This document shows positions 51,021 through 60,771 of a DNA stretch of 64,000 nt, one piece after another. The DNA is from JANYHF01 sp963732765 (GTDB lineage: Bacteria; Pseudomonadota; Alphaproteobacteria; Rhizobiales; Hyphomicrobiaceae), in NCBI GenBank assembly GCA_963732765.1, contig CAVTAS010000008.1:744001-808000 (forward strand), given 5' to 3'. A program made the position numbers and the translations under genes. Positions within the stretch are counted from its first letter, which is position 1; each line of letters opens with the position of its first letter. The notes under the pieces were generated by a model. The model saw nothing but the letters and a program-made list of their open reading frames with translations. It did not search any database and was not told the origin of the DNA.

Positions 51021-52649
51021 CTACACCCTTGCCCGCTGCCGCCCAAACCGCGGCGCCTGCTCGAAGCGCGCGTGATCCTCGTCGGACTGCCAGCGGTCGT
51101 CGCCGCGCTGCGCTGACACGCCACCGTTCATCTGCGGAATGTTCGCTTGCTCGGCTGACCGCGGCACCGCCCCGGGGATACCACCCGTGAACCAGGCGTC
51201 GATCAGATCGATCTCGTCGCTGGAGAGCTGCATGCCCTGGCTGCGGCAGCGCGCGATCACGAAGTTGCGGAAGCGTCCCGCAAACACCGCCGGCGACACG
51301 CCCTGCTCGAAGTAGGGATCGGCCTCGCGCACCACATCGATGACGAAGCGGATATCGTCGCGGCGCGGGTCGAAACCTTCGCGGCGGGCGCGCTTCAGCA
51401 CGTTGTTGACGGTGCTGTCGCCGTTGAAGGTGAACTCGCGCAGTTCGGCCGACAGCAGCTCGAACAGCATCTTGTATTCCGGCGGCGCCAACGGCGGGGC
51501 CTGGCAGGCCTCGTGGATCTTGGCCACCGACTGCTGCAGATGCTGGGCCGACGACTGCGCCAGGTTCTGCGTGCGTGGACGGGGCTGCAACGGCGCCGGC
51601 TCGGCCGGACGGTCGATTTGACGCTTGGCCGGAGCGGCCTGCTGGCTGGCAACCTGCTGGCCGGCACGCGCTGGGGCGGGCTGCAGCGGCACCACGGTGG
51701 GCGCTTCGGCAACCGGAAGGTCGATCGGCGCCAGACGCTCCGGGCTGAAGATCATATAGGGCGGTTCGGCCGTGACCTGCAGACGTTCGGGCAGGTGCTG
51801 AGCCAGGAAAGCCTTGAAGCCTCCCGTGCCAGCCCAATTCGAGCCTGAGGTCCGCTCGCTGCCAAGCGCGCGCTGGACGCGATCGGCGACCGCTTCCATG
51901 GCCAGCGGCTTGTCCGCGACATCAACCGTGGCGACCACCACGGCGATGATATCAGCGGCGATAGCGGCCGTTTCGGCGTCATTGCCTTGCGCAGCGTCTT
52001 GCGCTGGCTTGGCAGCCTCGGCAGCCGCCGGGCGCGCTGTCTCGGATGCGCCAGACAGCGCCCCCTCGATCAGCATCTTGATGAAATCGCCTTCACGGAT
52101 CTCACCATCGCAGATGGCGGTGTAAGGTGTCGCCGTGTGTTCGTTGGCGAAGATGACCGTCGAACGGGCATGGGCCCTCAGGCGCTGCAGTACCGGCGTG
52201 AAGTCGGCATCGCCGGACAGGATGATGAACTCATCGAAACGCGTCTCGTGGGTGAGATAATCGCGCATGTCCATGACCATGCGGATGTCGGACGAATTCT
52301 TGAGCTGCGCGGTCAGCGGCGGGCAGTCGACGATCTCGAAGCCGGCGCGCAGGAAGTGGTGGCGCACGAACGGGAACGACGACATGTCGGTCGAGTTGTC
52401 GCGGGAATTGCGCCGTGGCACTGGATTGCCATAGCAGCGGCTCATCACGATGCGCCGCTCGCGCTTGACGCCGTTGCCATTGGTTGTGGTGATCAGCTGG
52501 CCCTGTTCGATGGCCTTCAGCCAATGCACCGCATCCTTGGCGAAGCGGCGCGCCGCCTCCTCGTCTTTCCGCTTCAACGACAAGTAGATGTTGTCGTAGT
52601 CGACGAAGATCGCGCTCAGGCACGGTCCGTCACTGTTCCTCGTCATCAC
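51021..52649 (-). CDS. NYN-domain protein with OST-HTH-like C-terminal part
   Basis: A 542-residue protein. The N-terminus is a NYN (PIN-like ribonuclease) domain: FVDYDNIYLSL gives the first catalytic Asp pair, and FIILSGDADFTPVLQRLR and the TATPY-to-CDGEIREGDFI stretch complete the acidic site. Residues about 235-310 (AVADRVQRALGSERTSGSNW...FKAFLAQHLPE) resemble the OST-HTH/LOTUS RNA-binding fold. A Pro/Ala/Gln linker and a further helical C-terminal domain follow. NYN-OST-HTH proteins are predicted RNases acting on structured RNA. It stands alone. Confidence 0.82.
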   Translation of the reverse strand: MMTRNSDGPCLSAIFVDYDNIYLSLKRKDEEAARRFAKDAVHWLKAIEQGQLITTTNGNGVKRERRIVMSRCYGNPVPRRNSRDNSTDMSSFPFVRHHFLRAGFEIVDCPPLTAQLKNSSDIRMVMDMRDYLTHETRFDEFIILSGDADFTPVLQRLRAHARSTVIFANEHTATPYTAICDGEIREGDFIKMLIEGALSGASETARPAAAEAAKPAQDAAQGNDAETAAIAADIIAVVVATVDVADKPLAMEAVADRVQRALGSERTSGSNWAGTGGFKAFLAQHLPERLQVTAEPPYMIFSPERLAPIDLPVAEAPTVVPLQPAPARAGQQVASQQAAPAKRQIDRPAEPAPLQPRPRTQNLAQSSAQHLQQSVAKIHEACQAPPLAPPEYKMLFELLSAELREFTFNGDSTVNNVLKRARREGFDPRRDDIRFVIDVVREADPYFEQGVSPAVFAGRFRNFVIARCRSQGMQLSSDEIDLIDAWFTGGIPGAVPRSAEQANIPQMNGGVSAQRGDDRWQSDEDHARFEQAPRFGRQRARV

Positions 52650-53030
52650 CGGCTAACCCCCGCATCAAGCAACCCGCCGAATCACATTGAGGAATACTAG
52701 GGAGGATTCTCTTTGGGGGACAAGCGTGGGTCCGGCAACACGGCGAAGTGAAAGTAAAAAATCATTTGTTTTCAATCTGTTGTGAGTGGCGTCCGGGTCC
52801 AGATAGGCGTGGATAAGGTGTTGCCGGCGCATCTCGATCCGGCAACGCGGCCCCGATTTGCCCGAATCGCGCGCGGCAGGCAGGCCGCCTCGATTGAGTC
52901 ACACCGGGGCCGCTAAGCCGCCTCAAGTGAGACATGCGGCGCGGCAACTACAACCACAGATTGCGGAATGGGGCAAGGGGAGTGCATGATCCACCCTCTC
53001 CCCCGCGACTTCGCGCGGGGGGTAAGAAGG
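52650..53030. other. Intergenic region between two minus-strand genes
   Basis: About 380 bases with no supported gene. At 52994-53022 is a GC-rich hairpin (CTCTCCCCCGCG and near-complement) like the end hairpins of the dispersed element, perhaps a half-copy. The 52910-52930 stretch and 52880-52900 share short GCCGCCTC repeats. Confidence 0.45.
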
Positions 53031-53801
53031 TCACCCTCTATTCTTGCGTTCACGGATTTCGGCAAAGACCTTCCAATCCAGCGCATCCGGCATCCCGAGG
53101 CGTTGACGGATTTCCGGGCTGTTTGGACGCAGGAACGGGTTCGCGGCCAGCTCGGCGCCGATGGTGGATGGGCACGTCGGCTTGCCAGCCGCGCGCAAGG
53201 CATCGACTTCGGCCGCCCGCGCGACCAGCGATGCATTGCCCGGCTCGATGGTCAGGGAGAATTTTGCGTTTGCCTGGGTGTATTCGTGGCCGCAATAGAA
53301 AGTCGTCTCAGGCGGCAGCGCCATCAGCTTTTGCAGCGAGGCCCACATCATTTCAGGGTCTCCCTCGATAATGCGGCCGCAGCCGAGCGAGAACAGCGTG
53401 TCGGCGACGCAGGCGATCTTGGCTTCGGGGAACCAATAGGAGATGTGTCCCAGCGTATGGCCGGGCGTGTCCAAGACCTCGACCATATGAGCGCCCAGCT
53501 TGAACGTCTCGCCGCCGCCGATTGGCGTATCGATCCCAGGGATTTTCGCTGCCTCGCGCTTGGGGCCGATGATTTTGCAGCCCGTGTCGGCCTTGATATC
53601 GAGGTTGCCCTCCACGTGGTCGGCATGGTGGTGAGTGACCAGCAGATGCGTCAGTGACCAGCCTGTGTCCTTGAGCGCCTTGCGCATGGCCGCCGTCTCG
53701 GGCGCGTCGATAGCCACCGCCGAGCCGTCGTCGGCGTAGCGCAACAGGAGGCCGAAATTGTCGGAGCGGCAGGGGAATTGGTGAGCCTGTAAAGCGATCA
53801 T
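53031..53801 (-). CDS. gloB: Hydroxyacylglutathione hydrolase (glyoxalase II)
   Basis: A 256-residue metallo-beta-lactamase-fold enzyme that hydrolyses S-lactoylglutathione. The metal motif THHHADHVEGN is intact, as are DTPGHTLGHISYWF, VADTLFSLGCGR and the C-terminal CGHEYTQANAKF. I used the ATG at 53801 (MIALQAHQF), the family start, not 53852. Confidence 0.94.
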   Translation of the reverse strand: MIALQAHQFPCRSDNFGLLLRYADDGSAVAIDAPETAAMRKALKDTGWSLTHLLVTHHHADHVEGNLDIKADTGCKIIGPKREAAKIPGIDTPIGGGETFKLGAHMVEVLDTPGHTLGHISYWFPEAKIACVADTLFSLGCGRIIEGDPEMMWASLQKLMALPPETTFYCGHEYTQANAKFSLTIEPGNASLVARAAEVDALRAAGKPTCPSTIGAELAANPFLRPNSPEIRQRLGMPDALDWKVFAEIRERKNRG

Positions 53802-53897
53802 TGGGGAGAACCTTGTAACGGAGGGATCGAAAATCAGCGTACCATTCCCCAATTCTCGTTAGAATGCCTTTGTCGCCTGTCCACCGGGAGCCCTGCC

Positions 53898-54788
53898 ATG
53901 CATCAGGACGTCGCCGAGCTGTCGGCCTTCTATGACAGGGTGATGGGCGTTCATGCGCGCGAGCTGATAGCTACGCAGATCCGCGCGCGCTGGCCAAACG
54001 TCAAGGGCATGACGGTGATGGGCCTGGGCTACGCCACACCCTATCTGGAGCCCTTCGTCGGCGAGGCTTACCGCGTCGGCGCGCTGATGCCGGCCGAGCA
54101 GGGCGCGCGCGCCTGGCCGGCAGGCGGCCCCATACGCTCCATCGTGGTCGACGAGGAGGCGCTGCCTCTGCCCGACGCCAGCGTCGACCGGGTACTGGCG
54201 GTTCATGCCATCGAGATGAGCGACGCCGTCAAGCGGACATTGCGCGAGATCTGGCGCGTGCTGAAACCGGAAGGCCGCGCACTGATTGTGGTGCCGAACC
54301 GGCGTAGCATCTGGGCGCACTGGGATGTCACGCCGTTCGGCGAAGGCCAGCCTTTCACCAAGCAGCAGCTGGAGGCGCTGCTGTCGGGCGGCATGTTCCA
54401 TATCGAGAGTTGCAGCTTTGCGCTGGCCACGCCCCCTTTGCAGCTGGCCGCGCTCTGGCGCTACGCCGACACCACCGAGAAGTTTGGGCTGAAGTTGTGG
54501 CCCGCGATCTCCGGCGTGATCATTTTGGAAGCCACCAAGCAGGTCTCGGCGACCATCCCCAAGGGCAAGGCGCAGCTGGTGACGGGGCGGTTGCGGCCGG
54601 TCGCGGCCGTCAGTCCCAATGGCTCACACGCTGTCGCCGCTGCCGAGGGTGACCCGACGGGTCATCAGGAACACGGCCTGGGTGCCCAGCAGGTTCTGCA
54701 GCATGGGCGGGATGCCCAGCCCCAGCCGCTGTCCGGCGCTGTCCAGGGCGACGCGCCGCTCTATGCGGGCGTCGATAAGATCGCATAG
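53898..54788 (+). CDS. SAM-dependent methyltransferase-like protein
   Basis: A 296-residue class I methyltransferase-like protein. The Rossmann start (VMGLGYATPYLEPF) lacks the usual GxGxG. The later VDRVLAVHAIEMSDAVKRTLREIWRVLKPEGRALIVVPNR motif is typical of the family (split here: IEMSD, WRVLKPEGRALIV). The C-terminus past about 54600 overlaps metW by 165 bases in an improbable composition. A frame change near 54600 would end it at 54652. So the true end is uncertain. Substrate unknown. Confidence 0.75.
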   Translation: MHQDVAELSAFYDRVMGVHARELIATQIRARWPNVKGMTVMGLGYATPYLEPFVGEAYRVGALMPAEQGARAWPAGGPIRSIVVDEEALPLPDASVDRVLAVHAIEMSDAVKRTLREIWRVLKPEGRALIVVPNRRSIWAHWDVTPFGEGQPFTKQQLEALLSGGMFHIESCSFALATPPLQLAALWRYADTTEKFGLKLWPAISGVIILEATKQVSATIPKGKAQLVTGRLRPVAAVSPNGSHAVAAAEGDPTGHQEHGLGAQQVLQHGRDAQPQPLSGAVQGDAPLYAGVDKIA

Positions 54789-55289
54789 CTCGACGAAATC
54801 GCTGATCGAACAGAGGTGGATGTTCGGGCTATCGTACCATTTGTACGGCAGGCTGCCGGTGACGGGCATCTGGCCATTGGTGAGAAAGCGCAGCCGGATC
54901 GCCCAATGGCCGAAATTCGGCAGCGAGACAATGGCGTGGCGGGCGATGCGTAACAGCTGCTCCATGACAAAGCGCGGATTGCGCGTGGCCTGAATGGTCA
55001 GGCTGAGGATGGCGTAGTCGAAGGCATTGTCGGGATAGTTGGTGAGATCGGTATCGGCGTCGCCCTGGATCACCGACAGGCCGCGCGCCACGCAGTGGTT
55101 CACGCCCTCGCGGGAGATCTCGACGCCGCGGCCATCGACATCGCGGGTTTCGGCCAGCAGTTCCAGCAGATCGCCATCGCCGCAGCCGACGTCGAGCACA
55201 CGGGCCTTGCGTGCCACCATCTCGGCGATCAGCAGGTGGTCGACGCGCTGTTTTTTCCGGCTGGCGGGGAGTGTTCCGTGCACGGTCAA
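54624..55289 (-). CDS. metW: MetW methionine biosynthesis protein
   Basis: A 221-residue MetW, a methyltransferase-fold partner that activates MetX in alpha- and gammaproteobacteria. The SAM fold motif VLDVGCGDGDLL and the family stretch LSLTIQATRNPRFVMEQLLRI and SLPNFGHWAIRL are present. Its start overlaps the metX stop by 4 bases (ATGA), so it is translationally coupled, the usual metX-metW order. Confidence 0.94.
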   Translation of the reverse strand: MTVHGTLPASRKKQRVDHLLIAEMVARKARVLDVGCGDGDLLELLAETRDVDGRGVEISREGVNHCVARGLSVIQGDADTDLTNYPDNAFDYAILSLTIQATRNPRFVMEQLLRIARHAIVSLPNFGHWAIRLRFLTNGQMPVTGSLPYKWYDSPNIHLCSISDFVELCDLIDARIERRVALDSAGQRLGLGIPPMLQNLLGTQAVFLMTRRVTLGSGDSV

Positions 55290-56572
55290 ACCGCTCCTGC
55301 CTTGGGGGCGGGCAAGCCGCGCCGCCGCGCTGCCGCGTTGAGGAAGCCCGAAACCGTCGCCAGGAACTCCGGCTCATTGAGCAGGAAGGCGTCGTGGCCC
55401 TTGTCGCTTTCGATTTCCACAAAGCTGACGTTGGCTGCTACGGCGTTGAGGGCCTGCACGATCTGGCGGCTTTCGCGGGTCGGATACAGCCAGTCGCCGG
55501 TGAACGACACCACGCAAAAGCGCGTCTGCGTGCCGGTCAGCGCGTTGGCCAGCTTGCCATCGAACTCGGCCGGCAGGTCGAAGTAGTCCATGGCGCGCGT
55601 GATGTAGAGGTAGGAGTTGGGATCGAAGCGGTCGACGAAGCCAAAGCCCTGGTGGCGCAAATAGCTCTCGACTTGGAAATCGGCATCGAACGAGAAGGTT
55701 TTCACCTCACGCGCCTGCAGGTTGCGCCCGAACTTGCGGTGCAGCGCTTCCTCGGACAGATAGGTGATGTGCGCGGCCATGCGCGCTACGGCGAGGCCTT
55801 TGCGGGGTGTTGCGCCCTCTTCCAGGTAGCGCCCGCGCCGCCAATCGGGGTCTGCCATGACGGCCTGGCGGCCCACCTCATGGAACGCGATGTTCTGTGA
55901 GGAGTGGCGTGCAGCGGTCGCGATGGGCACAGCCGTAAACACGCGATCGCGGTACTTCGCCGCCCAATCGAGCACCTGCATGCCGCCCATCGAGCCGCCA
56001 ATAACGCAGAACAGGTCCTTGATGCCGAGGTAATCGATCAGCCGCACCTGCGCCCGCACCATGTCGGCGATAGTGATAACCGGGAAATCCAGCCCATATG
56101 GCTTGCCGGTTTTCGGGTTGAGCGAGGCCGGCCCCGAGGAGCCCATGCAACCGCCCAGGATGTTCGACGAGATGACGAAGTAGCGGTCGGTATCCACCGG
56201 TTTGCCGGGGCCGATCATGGTCGTCCACCAGCCCTCGCGGCCGGTTACTGGATTTTCGGAGGCGCAGTACTGGTCGCCGGTCAGCGCGTGGCAAACCAGC
56301 ACCGCGTTGGTCCTGGGGGCGTTCAGCGTGCCGTAGGTCTTGTAGGCGATGGAAAACGGCCCGAGCGTCACGCCGCAGTCGAGCTGCAGCGGCCTGTCTT
56401 CAGGGAACGTAACGACCTCTCCCTCGCCGGGCAGCGGCGCCGAGCCATCCATCGGCCGGTCGCGCAGGGTCGTGCGCACGCCCTCGGCCACCACGTCCGG
56501 CCCGAGACTTGCCTGATCCTGACCCGCCAATTCCGTTCCGGCCTCCAAAGCAGTTGCGCCAGCGCTGTTCAT
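55286..56572 (-). CDS. metX: Homoserine O-acyltransferase MetX
   Basis: A 428-residue MetX acylating homoserine in methionine synthesis. The nucleophile elbow GGSMGGMQ, the acyl-binding SSNILGGCMGSSGP, Asp in VVSFTGDWLYP and His in KGHDAFLL are intact. The frame is open to 56881, but the ATG at 56572 is the likely start and the upstream part lies in a repeat. The N-terminal 45 residues are variable. Whether it uses acetyl- or succinyl-CoA is not decided here. No SAM-II riboswitch is evident in the short leader. Confidence 0.94.
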   Translation of the reverse strand: MNSAGATALEAGTELAGQDQASLGPDVVAEGVRTTLRDRPMDGSAPLPGEGEVVTFPEDRPLQLDCGVTLGPFSIAYKTYGTLNAPRTNAVLVCHALTGDQYCASENPVTGREGWWTTMIGPGKPVDTDRYFVISSNILGGCMGSSGPASLNPKTGKPYGLDFPVITIADMVRAQVRLIDYLGIKDLFCVIGGSMGGMQVLDWAAKYRDRVFTAVPIATAARHSSQNIAFHEVGRQAVMADPDWRRGRYLEEGATPRKGLAVARMAAHITYLSEEALHRKFGRNLQAREVKTFSFDADFQVESYLRHQGFGFVDRFDPNSYLYITRAMDYFDLPAEFDGKLANALTGTQTRFCVVSFTGDWLYPTRESRQIVQALNAVAANVSFVEIESDKGHDAFLLNEPEFLATVSGFLNAAARRRGLPAPKAGAV

Positions 56573-56626
56573 GGCGGACGGGGGGGCGTTGTCAATAGGA
56601 GAGGTTGGCGAAATTCGCTCTGACTC

Positions 56627-56858
56627 TCCTCTCCCCTTCGCCGCTTTTTTCGGCGAAGGGGAGAGGAGGCCGCGTCTCGCAGCGCGTTTCAGCGCAAGAG
56701 CCACGCGGCCGGTGAGGGGCAGCAGCTTGCACCGATCCTCGAGCCACGGTTGCGGAGCAAGCGGCCGCCCCTCACCTGTCGCTGATTCCTTCGCGCTGCC
56801 GCGCTCAGGGCGACATCCTCTCCCCTTCGCCGAAAAAAGCGGCGAAGGGGAGAGGAGG
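56627..56858. repeat. Dispersed element with hairpin ends, copy B
   Basis: Begins with a hairpin (CCTCTCCCCTTCGCCG and complement, 56628-56667) and ends with a near-identical one (56816-56857). The inner part ends with GGAGCAAGCGGCCGCCCCTC ACCTGTCGCTGATTCC. It matches copies A and C in layout and in the inner block. It lies between divergent metX and tyrC. Confidence 0.85.
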
Positions 56859-56945
56859 GCTCTGCCGCCGTTGAAACACATCAGTCAATACGACTACAAC
56901 GGTCTGCAATAGGTAAGACGTTTTACGTTGAAGGATCTCCACCCC

Positions 56946-57881
56946 ATGCCTACCCCGATGTTTCGCCATGTCGCCCTGATCGGGATCGGGTTGATCGGCT
57001 CGTCGCTCAGCCATGCCATGCGGCGCAAGGGGCTGGCCGGGCGCATCACCGGGCATGCGCGATCTCCCGAGACACGTGCCAAGGCGCTCGAGCTGGGCTT
57101 GATCCACGAGGCCTTCGCGACACCCGCCGAGGCCGTCAAGGGGGCCGATCTGGTCATCCTGTGCGTGCCGGTCGGCGCTTGTGGGGCGGTGGCGGCGGAA
57201 ATTTCCGGTTCGCTCGCATCTGGCGCCATCGTCACCGATGTCGGCTCGGTCAAAGGGTGCATCCTGCGCGACGTGTCGCCCCACATTCCCGCCGGTGTGC
57301 AGTTTATCCCCGGACATCCCATTGCGGGAACCGAATACTCCGGCCCCGAATCCGGTTTCGCGACCCTGTTCGACGGCCGCTGGTGTATTCTCACGCCGCC
57401 GCCCGAGGCCGTGCCCGAAGCCGTCGCCAAGTTGAAGACTTTCTGGGAGGCCTGCGGCTCGAACGTCGAGATCATGACCGCCGCCCATCACGACGTGGTG
57501 CTCGCCATTACCAGTCACTTGCCGCATCTGATCGCCTACAATATCGTGGGGACGGCGGACGATCTGCAGACGGTGACGCAGTCCGAGGTGATCAAATTTT
57601 CGGCCAGCGGCTTCCGCGATTTCACCCGCATTGCCGCCTCCGACCCGATCATGTGGCGCGATGTGTTCCTCAACAACAAGGACGCGGTGCTGGAAATGCT
57701 CGGCCGTTTCAACGAGGATCTGGCGCAATTGCAGCGCGCCATCCGCTGGGGCGACGGCGATGCGCTACAGGCGTTTTTCACCCGCACGCGCGCCATCCGC
57801 AAGAGTATCATCACCGCGGGCCAGGACACCGCCGCTCCCGATTTCGGCCGCAGTGGGCAGCCGGCGCAGCTCAAGAAATGA
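56946..57881 (+). CDS. tyrC: Prephenate/arogenate dehydrogenase (TyrA/TyrC family)
   Basis: A 311-residue NAD(P)-dependent cyclohexadienyl dehydrogenase in tyrosine synthesis. The N-terminal Rossmann motif VALIGIGLIGSSLSHAM, the catalytic His region PGHPIAGTEYSGPES and the C-terminal AHHDVVLAITSHLPHLIAYN match the family. It lacks a regulatory ACT domain. The ATG at 56946 is preferred to the TTG at 56928. It overlaps the ChaC gene by 4 bases. Confidence 0.93.
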   Translation: MPTPMFRHVALIGIGLIGSSLSHAMRRKGLAGRITGHARSPETRAKALELGLIHEAFATPAEAVKGADLVILCVPVGACGAVAAEISGSLASGAIVTDVGSVKGCILRDVSPHIPAGVQFIPGHPIAGTEYSGPESGFATLFDGRWCILTPPPEAVPEAVAKLKTFWEACGSNVEIMTAAHHDVVLAITSHLPHLIAYNIVGTADDLQTVTQSEVIKFSASGFRDFTRIAASDPIMWRDVFLNNKDAVLEMLGRFNEDLAQLQRAIRWGDGDALQAFFTRTRAIRKSIITAGQDTAAPDFGRSGQPAQLKK

Positions 57882-58510
57882 GCGCTTCCGATCTCTGGGT
57901 GTTCGGCTACGGCTCGCTGATGTGGAAGCCGGGGTTTCCATTCGTCGAGCAGCACCGGGCCGTGCTGAGCGGTTTTCACCGGGCGTTGTGCATCTATTCG
58001 GTGCGCTATCGCGGCACGTCAAAGCATCCGGGATTGGTGTTTGGCTTGGACGCTGGCGGCGCGTGCGAGGGGATGGCGTTTCGTGTCCCAGCGGCGCAGG
58101 TGGCTGCAACTGTCGACTATTTGCGCGACCGCGAGCAGGTGACGGGCGTCTACCGAGCTGAGATGCGGACATTGCGACTAGCGGGAGCAGACCCGCAGAT
58201 CGTCCGCGCCTTGGCCTTTATTGCTAATCCCTATGCGCGCCAATATGCCGGCAGCCTGCCGGTCGCCACGCAAACCCGGATTGTGCTGGCCAGCCGCGGC
58301 GTCTCGGGGCCGAACGCCGAGTATGTGCGCAACACCGCCGCCCATCTGCGCGAGATCGGCATTCGCGACCGGACGATTGAACAGGTGGTTTCCATGTTGG
58401 GGGCGGCGGGACGAAACGGCGCACTGTTGCCCTATCCGCGGCACCTGGCGCCACGCCTGCCGAGCGACCGGGCGCTGCGCAGCGGATATCAGAGAAATAT
58501 ACGTATCTGA
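57878..58510 (+). CDS. ChaC-like gamma-glutamylcyclotransferase
   Basis: A 210-residue ChaC-family enzyme that cleaves glutathione to 5-oxoproline and Cys-Gly. The substrate loop VFGYGSLMW, the VRYRGTSKHPGLVFGLD segment and the catalytic Glu region AYRLP-like (YLRDREQVTGVY) are present. The ATG overlaps the tyrC stop (ATGA), so they are coupled. A longer frame reaching 57161 is an artefact of overlap with tyrC. Confidence 0.88.
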   Translation: MSASDLWVFGYGSLMWKPGFPFVEQHRAVLSGFHRALCIYSVRYRGTSKHPGLVFGLDAGGACEGMAFRVPAAQVAATVDYLRDREQVTGVYRAEMRTLRLAGADPQIVRALAFIANPYARQYAGSLPVATQTRIVLASRGVSGPNAEYVRNTAAHLREIGIRDRTIEQVVSMLGAAGRNGALLPYPRHLAPRLPSDRALRSGYQRNIRI

Positions 58511-58580
58511 GTGGGCGTGGTAAGTTTCGCGCTGGCTGCACGTAGACACCATCGGGGGCGACCTCTTGGCTGCCACAGCT

Positions 58581-60771
58581 GTGCTCAAGTACAAGGCCTT
58601 CCTGTCCTACAGCCATGCCGAACTCGCAGCGCGGCCGGCGGCTGCATCGCCAGCTTGAGGCCTATCGCATCGATCGCGATCTGGCCGGCCGTGTCACCGC
58701 CATGGGCGAGGTGCCGCGCCAGCTGCGTCCGATTTTCCGCGATCGCGACGAGTTCGCGGCCGGGGCGACGCTAACCGAGCAAACCATCGCGGCGCTCGAT
58801 GCCTCGTCTGCGCTGGTGGTGCTGTGTACGCCATCATCGGCCAGAAGCGCCTATGTGAACAACGAGATCCGCCTGTTCCGCTCGCGCCATCCGGACCGCC
58901 CGGTGGTGCCGGTGATCGCGGCCGGGCAGCCCGATCATCCGATGGAGGAATGCTTTCCACCGGCCCTGCGCTTCGAGGTGACGCCGGACGGCGAAGTCAG
59001 TAACCGGCCGGTAGCTGTGCTGGCCGCCGATCTGCGCGATGTTGGCGATGGCGAGCAGCTGACGCTGGCCAAGGTGGTTGCGCGCCTCACGGGCTTCAGT
59101 ACCGACGAGATTTTCCGGCGCGAGCAACGTGCACAGCGCAAGCGGTTGCGCAATTGGATCGCTGGGCTATCGGTGGTGGCGCTGGGACTGGCCGGGCTTG
59201 CCGTCTGGGCCGAGATCAACCGCCGCGAGGCGGTGCATCAACGCGAGACAGCCGAGCGCAATTTCGCCATCGCCAAGCAGGGCGCCGACGGCCTGATTTT
59301 CCAGATCGCTCAGTCGCTGCGTAACGAAGAGGGCATGCGCACCGAGACTGTGCGCAAGATCCTCGGCGCGTCGGAAACCGTAATCGGCGAACTGGTCAAG
59401 AGTTCCGGCGAGAATTTCGATCTGCGCCGCAGCCAGGCCGCCATGCTGCTGGAGTTCGCCGACACCTATGCGTCCCAGGGCGACACCGCCCGTCAGGCTG
59501 AAGCGATCAGCAGCGGACTGACAATCATGCAGCGCCTGGTGGCGGCCGATCCCGCAAATGCCGGCTGGCGCAGCGATCTGGCGATAGCCCAGGCGAAGAT
59601 GGGCGATCTGCACCTATTCCGGGGTGAGCGGTCCGAGGCGTTGACGTCCTACCGCACCAGCCTTGCCACGGTAGCAGGCCTTGCTGCCGCCGATCCTTCC
59701 GATGGCCAATTGCAGCATCAACTGGCCGGCGCACACGACCGGGTGGCCAACATACTGCTGCAGCAGAGCCAGCGCGGCGAGGCGCGCCAAGAGTACGAGC
59801 AAAGCCGAACCATCCTTGAACGCCTGAATTCGGCTGTTAATCCGACCGTCGTCTGGCAGCGCGATCTTGCGGTCGCCTATCAGAAGCTCGGCGAGATGCT
59901 TCAGGGCGACAAGCAGTTTGCGGGTGCGATCACTCAGTACCGCAAGGGACTCGCAACCTTCCAGCGCCTATCGGCGGACGACCCCAGCAACGCGCGCTGG
60001 CAGCACGATGTCGCCAGCTCCCGCAGCAAGCTGGGTGACGTGCTCGACGCCGATGGCCAGAAAACGGAGGCGTCGCAGCAGTTCCAGGCTAGTTTTGAAG
60101 CGCTGCAAAAGCTCGTGACATCCGATCCGACAAACACCGACCGCCAGTTCGATCTCTCGGTGGCCCGTGAGCGGCTGGCCGGGGCCGCACTCGATAACGG
60201 CGACAAAGTCAAAGCGTTGAAACTGTTTCGCGACAACCTCGCTGCGATTATGCCGTTACGCGACCGCGACCCCAAGAACGTCATGTTTCAACGCTCGGTC
60301 GGATTCGCGCTGCGCCGGCAGGGCGAGATTCTGGTGTCGGCAGGCAACACCGCCGCAGCTCGCAAGAGCATAGAGGACAGTCTCGCGATCGCCCGGGTGC
60401 TCGTCAGCGTCGACCACGCCAATGTGCGCTGGCAGGAAGATCTGGCGCTGGTGTTGAATGAGCTGGCGCCGTTGCAGGCTGGCGCCGGGGACGCAGAGGG
60501 AGCGCTGGCGAGCCTGCGTGAGAGCCTCGCTGTCGCCGAGCGTCTGGCCAAGACCGAACCGCAGGATGCCGACCGGCAAGGCACGCTCGCGACCAGCTAT
60601 GCGTCCCTCGGCGTGCAGCTGATTACGATGGGCCGCAGCGACGAAGGGCTAGCCATGATGAAGAAGGCAAAGGCCGCCGGGGCGGTGAAAACTGCTAAGG
60701 CGCCGGACGATGCCAAGTTCAAGACGTTCGCCGACAAAGTCGAGAGCATCTTGCAGCTGATGGAGCCCTAG
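58581..60771 (+). CDS. TIR domain-membrane helix-TPR protein, frameshift near N-terminus
   Basis: A protein of about 730 residues. Its N-terminal TIR domain begins in one frame as KYKAFLSYSHAELAA and continues in another from GRRLHRQLEAYRIDRDLAG through FRDRDEF to ARSAYVNNEIRLF with the catalytic-type Glu. One extra C at about 58632 explains the break. One membrane helix follows (WIAGLSVVALGLAGLAVWA), then about nine TPR units. The start may be the GTG at 58581 or TTG at 58566. The TIR would face the cytosol. TIR-TM-TPR proteins exist in several bacterial phyla, but I know of no defined task for this layout. Confidence 0.82.

Noticed and set aside
56573..56700. SAM-II riboswitch before metX
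   Set aside because: The leader is short and filled by the dispersed element. I do not see the conserved SAM-II pseudoknot sequence.
57161..58510. 449-codon version of the ChaC gene
   Set aside because: The extra N-terminus is the tyrC coding sequence read in another frame. The ATG at 57878 gives the normal ChaC protein.
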